Translations under genes and position numbers: made by a program
Notes under the pieces: model-generated
Told to the model about the DNA's origin: nothing
The model's database searches: none
Seen by the model: the letters and a program-made list of their open reading frames with translations, nothing else
In this document: positions 59,456 to 64,000 of the stretch, in pieces
Numbering within the stretch: the stretch's first letter is position 1
Layout: each line of letters starts with the position of its first letter
Source of the DNA: Neptunicoccus sediminis
Lineage (GTDB): Bacteria; Pseudomonadota; Alphaproteobacteria; Rhodobacterales; Rhodobacteraceae
DNA: 64,000 nucleotides
Direction: 5' to 3'
NCBI RefSeq assembly: GCF_001719615.1
Contig: NZ_MDVX01000001.1
Span: 496,001-560,000 of the forward strand

Positions 59456-60888
59456 TGGCACAGGATGCAGGAACGGAGACCCGGATAAAAACAGATATAT
59501 GCGTCATTGGCGGCGGTTCCGGCGGTTTGTCGGTGGCGGCAGGCGCTGTGCAGATGGGCGCGGATGTTGTGCTGGTGGAAGGGCACAAGATGGGCGGCGA
59601 TTGCCTGAATTACGGCTGTGTTCCGTCCAAGGCGCTGATCGCGGCGGGCAAGCATGCGCATGCATTTGGAACGGGCGGTCCGTTTGGTGTGACTGTTGCT
59701 GCGCCGAAGGTGGATTTTGCCGCCGCCAAGGATCATGTGGATCGTGTGATCGCGGGAATTGAGCCTCATGATAGTGTGGAGCGGTTTGAGCGTTTGGGCG
59801 TTACCGTAATAAAAGAGTACGGGCGTTTCGTATCCGAGACAGAGTTGCGAGCAGGAGACACGATCATAAAAGCGCGGCGCTTTGTTATCGCCACCGGCTC
59901 TGCGCCGCTGGTCCCACCGATCCCCGGCCTAAAGGATGTGCCTTATTTCACCAATGAGACGATCTTCGATCTGCGCGACCGGCCGGAGCATCTGATCATA
60001 ATCGGCGGTGGTCCGATTGGAATGGAACTGGCGCAGGCGCACCGAAGACTCGGCTGCGCGGTGACGGTGATCGAAGGAGATAAGGCGCTTGGCAAGGATG
60101 ATCCCGAACTTGCCGCAATTGTGCTGGAAAATATTCGCGCTGAAGGTGTTGAGGTGATCGAAGGAGCCCAAGCCGAAAAGATTAGCGGTGCGGTCGGGAC
60201 GATAACGGTAGAAACCGGAGATGGAAGGCAGTTCAAAGGCTCTCATCTTTTGATCGCTGTGGGACGCCAACCGAATTTGGACCGGCTAGATCTGAAAACC
60301 GCCGGAGTGGAGCCGGCCAAGGGTGGACTCAAGGTGGATGCCAGCCTGAAGACGACGAACAAACGCATCTATGCAATAGGTGATGTGGCGGGCGGTCTGC
60401 AATTTACCCATGTGGCCAATTACCATGCGGGGGTGGTCATACGCTCGGCCCTGTTCGGCCTTCCGTCCAAGGCTAAAACCGATCACATCCCTTGGGCTAC
60501 GTATACCGACCCTGAGCTGGCGCAGGTGGGGTTGACCGAGGCGCAGGCCAGCAAAGCGCATGGTGACAAGCTGCAAGTGGTCCGGTTCGACTACGGTGAA
60601 AATGACCGCGCACGGGCAGAGCTGAAAACCCGCGGACTTGTGAAAGTCATGGTTGTGAAAGGCCGCCCCGTAGGGGCGTCAATTGCAGGGGCGCAGGCGG
60701 GGGAATTGATCCAGACCTGGGCGCTTGCCATCGCCAACAAGCTTAAGATGGGCGCTGTGGCCGCGATGGTTTCGCCGTATCCGACGTTGGGGGAGGTGAA
60801 CAAACGGGCGGCCGGGGCCTATTTCACGCCGAGGCTTTTTGACAATATCTGGGTGAAACGCTTTGTCCGCTTTGTGCAGCGTTTTTGA
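59452..60888 (+). CDS. Pyridine nucleotide-disulfide oxidoreductase (MerA/Lpd-like)
   Basis: A 478-residue homodimeric flavoprotein. It has the FAD motif ICVIGGGSGGLSVAAGAVQMG, the redox disulfide in GGDCLNYGCVPSKALI, the NAD(P) motif IIGGGPIGMELAQAHRRLG and the second FAD motif IYAIGDVAGG. The final His-Pro-Glu of lipoamide dehydrogenases (HAHPTLSE) is replaced by SPYPTLGE, so it is not a genuine lipoamide dehydrogenase, and it also lacks the C-terminal Cys pair of MerA. It is translationally coupled to the TVP38 gene, a pairing I recall from other proteobacteria. The substrate is unknown. Confidence 0.87.
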   Translation: MMAQDAGTETRIKTDICVIGGGSGGLSVAAGAVQMGADVVLVEGHKMGGDCLNYGCVPSKALIAAGKHAHAFGTGGPFGVTVAAPKVDFAAAKDHVDRVIAGIEPHDSVERFERLGVTVIKEYGRFVSETELRAGDTIIKARRFVIATGSAPLVPPIPGLKDVPYFTNETIFDLRDRPEHLIIIGGGPIGMELAQAHRRLGCAVTVIEGDKALGKDDPELAAIVLENIRAEGVEVIEGAQAEKISGAVGTITVETGDGRQFKGSHLLIAVGRQPNLDRLDLKTAGVEPAKGGLKVDASLKTTNKRIYAIGDVAGGLQFTHVANYHAGVVIRSALFGLPSKAKTDHIPWATYTDPELAQVGLTEAQASKAHGDKLQVVRFDYGENDRARAELKTRGLVKVMVVKGRPVGASIAGAQAGELIQTWALAIANKLKMGAVAAMVSPYPTLGEVNKRAAGAYFTPRLFDNIWVKRFVRFVQRF

Positions 60889-60957
60889 TCTGGTAAAAGG
60901 CGGCGTGCGTAACGTATACGGCGGGTCTGTGTTCCAGACGTATGTTCAGGGGTCAGG

Positions 60958-62343
60958 ATGTTTCTAAGGTCACTCTCCGGGCGTTTTTTGTTGCTGACGA
61001 TTATTTTCGTCATGCTGGCCGAAGTGCTGATTTTTGTACCCTCTGTTGCGCGGTTTCGCGTCGATTATCTGCAAGAGCGGCTGGAGCGTTCGCAGATTGC
61101 ATCTCTGTCCTTGCTGGCCACCGCCAATGATATGGTTGAACCGGATCTGGAGGCGGAATTGCTGGAAAACGCAGGCGTTCTGAACATCGTTCTGCGCCGG
61201 AACCAGATGCGCGAACTGATCCTGAGTTCTCCGATGAACGCGATGGTGGATCAGACATACGATCTGCGGGAGTCCACGCCGCTGACCCTGATCCGCGATG
61301 CTTTTGCGACGATGTTGCGGCCGCAGGACAGGGTGATCCGCGTTATGGGGGCGCCGGTGAAGGGCGCCGGCCTGCTGATCGAAGCCGCCATGCACGAGGC
61401 CCCGTTGCGGGCCGCGCTTTGGGATTACGGGCGGCGGATTCTGCTGCTTTCCGCGGTGATTTCCATTGTGACGGCCTGCCTCTTGTTCCTTGCGGTGCGC
61501 CGTTTCATGGTGCGTCCGATGGAGCGGTTGGTGCGACAGATCAAACATTATGGCGATGCGCCGGAGGACAGCCGCCGCATCATCCAGCCCAACGCCACCG
61601 TGACCGAGCTGTTTGAGGCGGAAACTGCGCTGCAGGGAATGGAAATCCAGCTAAGCCAGTCGTTGCGTCAGAAAGAAAGGCTCGCAGCACTTGGCGGTGC
61701 TGTCTCTAAAATCAGCCATGACCTGCGGAATATTCTGACCACAACACAGCTTTTGGCTGACCGGATGGAGAGCAGTCACGATCCCGGGGTCCAGAAAATC
61801 GCGCCGAAACTTTTGAACAGCCTGTCCCGTGCGGTTAACCTATGTGAGAGCACGTTAACCTATGGCAAGGCGCAGGAGGTGGCACCGAACCGCCGTCCCT
61901 TTGCGATGGATCATCTGCTGGAAGATGTGGTGGAGGCAGAGACGCTGGCGTTGGGGAATGGCAAGGTTGAGATCGTGGCTTTACCCGCAAACGGCCTTCA
62001 GGTCATCGCGGATGAGGAGCAAATCTACCGTGTGGTGAGCAATTTGGTGCGCAATGCCCGTCAGGCGATGGAAAGCGGTGCCGGTGGCCGGATCGAAATT
62101 GAGGGTCGGGAGCAACCGGATGGTTGGGAAATCCATGTGCGCGATACGGGGCCGGGCCTGCCGGTGAAAGCGCTCGACAATATTTTTAAACCGTTTGAAG
62201 GCAATGTGCGAAAGGGCGGTACAGGGCTTGGTCTGGCCATTTCCGAAGAATTGGTCGCAGGGCATGGCGGCAAGCTGGAACTGATTGAAAACAGTGACAA
62301 AGGTGCTTCCTTTCGCATTTGGCTCCCCCGCGGGGAATCGTAA
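60958..62343 (+). CDS. Orphan sensor histidine kinase
   Basis: A 461-residue membrane kinase. TM1 lies at about 10-28 (FLLLTIIFVMLAEVLIFVP), a periplasmic sensor of about 130 residues follows, then TM2 near 163-183 (LLLSAVISIVTACLLFLAV), HAMP (VRRFMVRPMERLVRQI), HisKA with His254 in SKISHDLRNILTT, and HATPase_c with NLVRNARQAM, DTGPGLP and GGTGLGLAISEELVAGHGG. No response regulator is adjacent, so its partner is elsewhere. It begins 69 bases after the flavoprotein gene and may share its operon. Confidence 0.9.
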   Translation: MFLRSLSGRFLLLTIIFVMLAEVLIFVPSVARFRVDYLQERLERSQIASLSLLATANDMVEPDLEAELLENAGVLNIVLRRNQMRELILSSPMNAMVDQTYDLRESTPLTLIRDAFATMLRPQDRVIRVMGAPVKGAGLLIEAAMHEAPLRAALWDYGRRILLLSAVISIVTACLLFLAVRRFMVRPMERLVRQIKHYGDAPEDSRRIIQPNATVTELFEAETALQGMEIQLSQSLRQKERLAALGGAVSKISHDLRNILTTTQLLADRMESSHDPGVQKIAPKLLNSLSRAVNLCESTLTYGKAQEVAPNRRPFAMDHLLEDVVEAETLALGNGKVEIVALPANGLQVIADEEQIYRVVSNLVRNARQAMESGAGGRIEIEGREQPDGWEIHVRDTGPGLPVKALDNIFKPFEGNVRKGGTGLGLAISEELVAGHGGKLELIENSDKGASFRIWLPRGES

Positions 62344-62512
62344 ACCTTTACCGCTTTGAATTGTGCTGTTTCATCCGCAAGACCACTTGGTTTGCGCGTG
62401 GGTTCGTTGTGTGTGCGAATTATCTTCGCTGTTTTCCTTGATCGTTCGAATAATCTCCCGCAAGACGTCACGTCTGTGCCGGAATGGTCAAAGTAATTCC
62501 TTTTGGCCCGCA

Positions 62513-62527
62513 TTAAGGTGCCGTTAA
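62513..62527. promoter_or_regulatory. TTAA-N7-TTAA site upstream of dgcN
   Basis: TTAA (62513-62516), 7 bases, TTAA (62524-62527) fits the CtrA core but lacks the preferred final C. It is 32 bases before the dgcN start. A chance match is a real possibility. Confidence 0.3.
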
Positions 62528-62558
62528 ACACTGCCTGATAGATTCGAAGGGAACCGCT

Positions 62559-63560
62559 ATGATTGAGACACCGTATTTGCTGTTTTTGGGCGACGCGCCC
62601 GATGGTCTGGCTGCGAAAGTCGCACAAGGTATTAAGGATTGGCGTCCGGACGCGTCCTTGGGCCAGTACCGCATGGAAGGCTGCAAGGCCGATATGGGCA
62701 TGCCTGATATGACCATCGACGAGGCTGTTGCCGCTGGCTGCAAAACACTGGTGATCGGTGTGGCGAACCGTGGCGGGGTGATCTCTGCCGCATGGAAAGA
62801 AGTGCTAGTAGAGGCGCTGAACAAAGGCATGGATATTGCCAGCGGTCTGCACAATCTGCTGCGGGACGAACCGGAACTTGTGGCGGCGGCGAAGGCTAAT
62901 GGCCGGACCCTGCACGATGTGCGGATTCCTTCGGTGCAATACCCGATTGCAAACGGCAAGAAACGCAGCGGCAAGCGGATTCTGGCTGTCGGGACCGACT
63001 GTTCGGTTGGCAAAATGTACACCGGCATCGCGATGGAGCGGGAAATGCTGGAGCGGGGCATGAAGGCCACCTTCCGTGCCACCGGTCAGACTGGTATCCT
63101 GATCACTGGCGACGGCGTGCCGCTGGATGCTGTGATTGCAGATTTCATGGCCGGTTCGGTGGAATATCTGACCCCTGACAATGATGATGATCACTGGGAT
63201 CTGATCGAGGGGCAGGGTTCCTTGTTCCACGTTTCCTATTCGGGCGTGACCCTTGCACTGGTTCACGGGGGCCAGCCCGATGCGCTGATCCTGTGTCACG
63301 AACCGACCCGCACCCATATGCGCGGTCTGCCGGAATACCAGCAGCCGAGCCTGTCCGAACTGCGCGACACAGCATTACCGCTGGCACAGGTGGCCAACCC
63401 CGCCTGTAAGGTTGTCGGCATTTCCGTTAACACACAGCATATGTCCGAGGACGAAGCCAACGCCTATCTGAAACAGGTTGAGGCCGAGATGGGCTTGCCA
63501 ACGGTTGATCCTTTCCGCCATGGTGCCGGTCGTCTGGTGGATGCGCTGGACGCTGTATAA
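62559..63560 (+). CDS. dgcN: D-glutamate N-acetyltransferase DgcN (DUF1611 family)
   Basis: A 333-residue protein with a Rossmann-like N-terminal domain (LVIGVANRGGVISAAWKEVLVEAL) and a C-terminal P-loop domain with Walker A GTDCSVGKMYTGIA. Later conserved stretches are FRATGQTGILITGDGVPLDAVIADF and PDALILCHEPTRTHMRG. The family was DUF1611 until its members in marine bacteria were shown to acetylate D-glutamate ahead of the racemase DgcA, which is encoded next. The product pair should turn D-glutamate into N-acetyl-L-glutamate. Assignment to exactly this substrate is by family and context. Confidence 0.87.
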   Translation: MIETPYLLFLGDAPDGLAAKVAQGIKDWRPDASLGQYRMEGCKADMGMPDMTIDEAVAAGCKTLVIGVANRGGVISAAWKEVLVEALNKGMDIASGLHNLLRDEPELVAAAKANGRTLHDVRIPSVQYPIANGKKRSGKRILAVGTDCSVGKMYTGIAMEREMLERGMKATFRATGQTGILITGDGVPLDAVIADFMAGSVEYLTPDNDDDHWDLIEGQGSLFHVSYSGVTLALVHGGQPDALILCHEPTRTHMRGLPEYQQPSLSELRDTALPLAQVANPACKVVGISVNTQHMSEDEANAYLKQVEAEMGLPTVDPFRHGAGRLVDALDAV

Positions 63561-63617
63561 TACCCCGACTTTGGTGGTCCGGAGTTGATCTTCTGACCAT
63601 CCCAATGACTATCCCAA

Positions 63618-63644
63618 ACAGTCCCGAATCCGGTTCGGGACTGT
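63618..63644 (+). promoter_or_regulatory. Perfect hairpin between dgcN and dgcA
   Basis: ACAGTCCCGAA (63618-63628) and TTCGGGACTGT (63634-63644) form an 11-bp stem with a 5-base loop. No T-run follows; the dgcA ribosome-binding site (AAGGA) comes a few bases later. It may stabilise or attenuate the message between the two genes. Confidence 0.5.
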
Positions 63645-63661
63645 GAAGAAAGGACGACTCC

Positions 63662-64000
63662 GTGCAAATTACCGTGACCCCCGATGTCTTCAAGCTCGCG
63701 CAGGTTTTTACCATCGCGCGGGGTTCCCGTACCGAGGCCAAAGTGCTGACAGTGCGGGTGACGCAGAACGGGGTAACGGGCTGGGGGGAGTGCGTGCCCT
63801 ATGCCCGCTACGATGAAACGCTGGAGTCTGTGACCGACCAGATCAACAGCCTCTCCGGTACGATTGACCGCGAGGGTCTGATTGACCTGCTGCCCGCAGG
63901 CGCGGCGCGAAACGCTGTGGATTGTGCGCTTTGGGATCTGGAGGCAAAAACCGCCGGTAAACGGGTCTGGGAACTGGCCGGACTGCCCGCACCGAAACCG
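63662..64000 (+). CDS. dgcA: N-acetyl-D-glutamate racemase DgcA (partial, runs off window)
   Basis: An enolase-superfamily enzyme of the dipeptide-epimerase/muconate-cycloisomerase branch; the first 113 residues are present. It starts at GTG 63662 (MQITVTPDVFKLAQVFTIARG) with AAGGA 8 bases upstream. The N-terminal capping domain reads VTGWGECVPYARYDETLESV, and the barrel starts ARNAVDCALWDLEAKTAGKRVWEL. The catalytic lysines and metal ligands lie beyond the window. Pairing with dgcN supports the racemase role over a general L-Ala-D/L-Glu epimerase. Confidence 0.85.
   Translation, partial: MQITVTPDVFKLAQVFTIARGSRTEAKVLTVRVTQNGVTGWGECVPYARYDETLESVTDQINSLSGTIDREGLIDLLPAGAARNAVDCALWDLEAKTAGKRVWELAGLPAPKP

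Noticed and set aside
61835-61865. Direct repeat GTTAACCTATG within the orphan kinase, resembling CtrA half-sites.
   Set aside because: It lies inside coding sequence and the spacing (about 20 bases) is not that of a CtrA site.

Overview
The window looks like chromosomal DNA of a marine Rhodobacterales (roseobacter-type) alphaproteobacterium. This rests on gene content: two TRAP transporter systems, a petABC (fbcFBC) cytochrome bc1 operon, a DgcN/DgcA-type D-glutamate module, a creatinase, a CtrA-type binding site and typical alphaproteobacterial housekeeping genes. The DNA is GC-rich by eye (not computed). No insertion sequence, prophage, CRISPR array, rRNA operon or replication origin was seen. 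The species cannot be named from the sequence.

Layout. 1-7.3 kb: a cut ribokinase gene, a small SCP2 protein, a C4-dicarboxylate-type TRAP transporter (dctPQM) and the divergent DctB/DctD two-component system, whose DctD has a decayed AAA+ domain. 7.4-11.8 kb: tRNA-Lys, dapF-mtaB and a GST / PaiB-like / GST group. 11.8-14.5 kb: cytochrome bc1. 14.8-23.5 kb: a seven-gene operon (N-formylglutamate amidohydrolase-like protein, TRAP Q-M-P, glutamine synthetase-like ligase, aldehyde dehydrogenase, iron alcohol dehydrogenase) with a divergent RpiR regulator. I read it as an uptake and gamma-glutamylation route for an amino alcohol or amine; a PuuD-like gamma-glutamyl hydrolase lies about 2 kb beyond the regulator. 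23.6-28.7 kb: trmL, an SMR transporter, puuD-like, and thiBPQ behind a TPP riboswitch. 28.9-34.8 kb: a tail-anchored acidic protein of unknown function, aroC, a small unknown protein behind a CtrA-like site, an EamA exporter, an RTX-repeat protein and HU. 35-38.4 kb: amn and ade (AMP to adenine to hypoxanthine).

38.6-47.2 kb: a STAS / anti-sigma-kinase pair, then a giant alpha-2-macroglobulin gene abutting pbpC. 47.2-53 kb: an SDR-FAD oxidase pair, and yidC-MOSC-engB-HD hydrolase. 53.3-57.3 kb: oxyR, ttcA, a likely small structured RNA, an unknown membrane protein and a creatinase, all sitting between yidC and its usual partners rpmH-rnpA-yidD (57.5-58.4 kb). 58.7-64 kb: a TVP38 membrane protein with a mercuric-reductase-like flavoprotein, an orphan sensor kinase, dgcN and the start of dgcA.

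Together the accessory genes describe a heterotroph that scavenges organic acids, amino compounds, D-glutamate, creatine and purines. The least-described elements are the gamma-glutamylation TRAP operon, the candidate RNA at 55.2-55.5 kb, the decayed DctD, the hairpin that buries the SCP2 ribosome-binding site, and the unknown proteins at 28.9, 31.6 and 55.5 kb. All functional calls are from reading translated motifs by eye; no database search was run.
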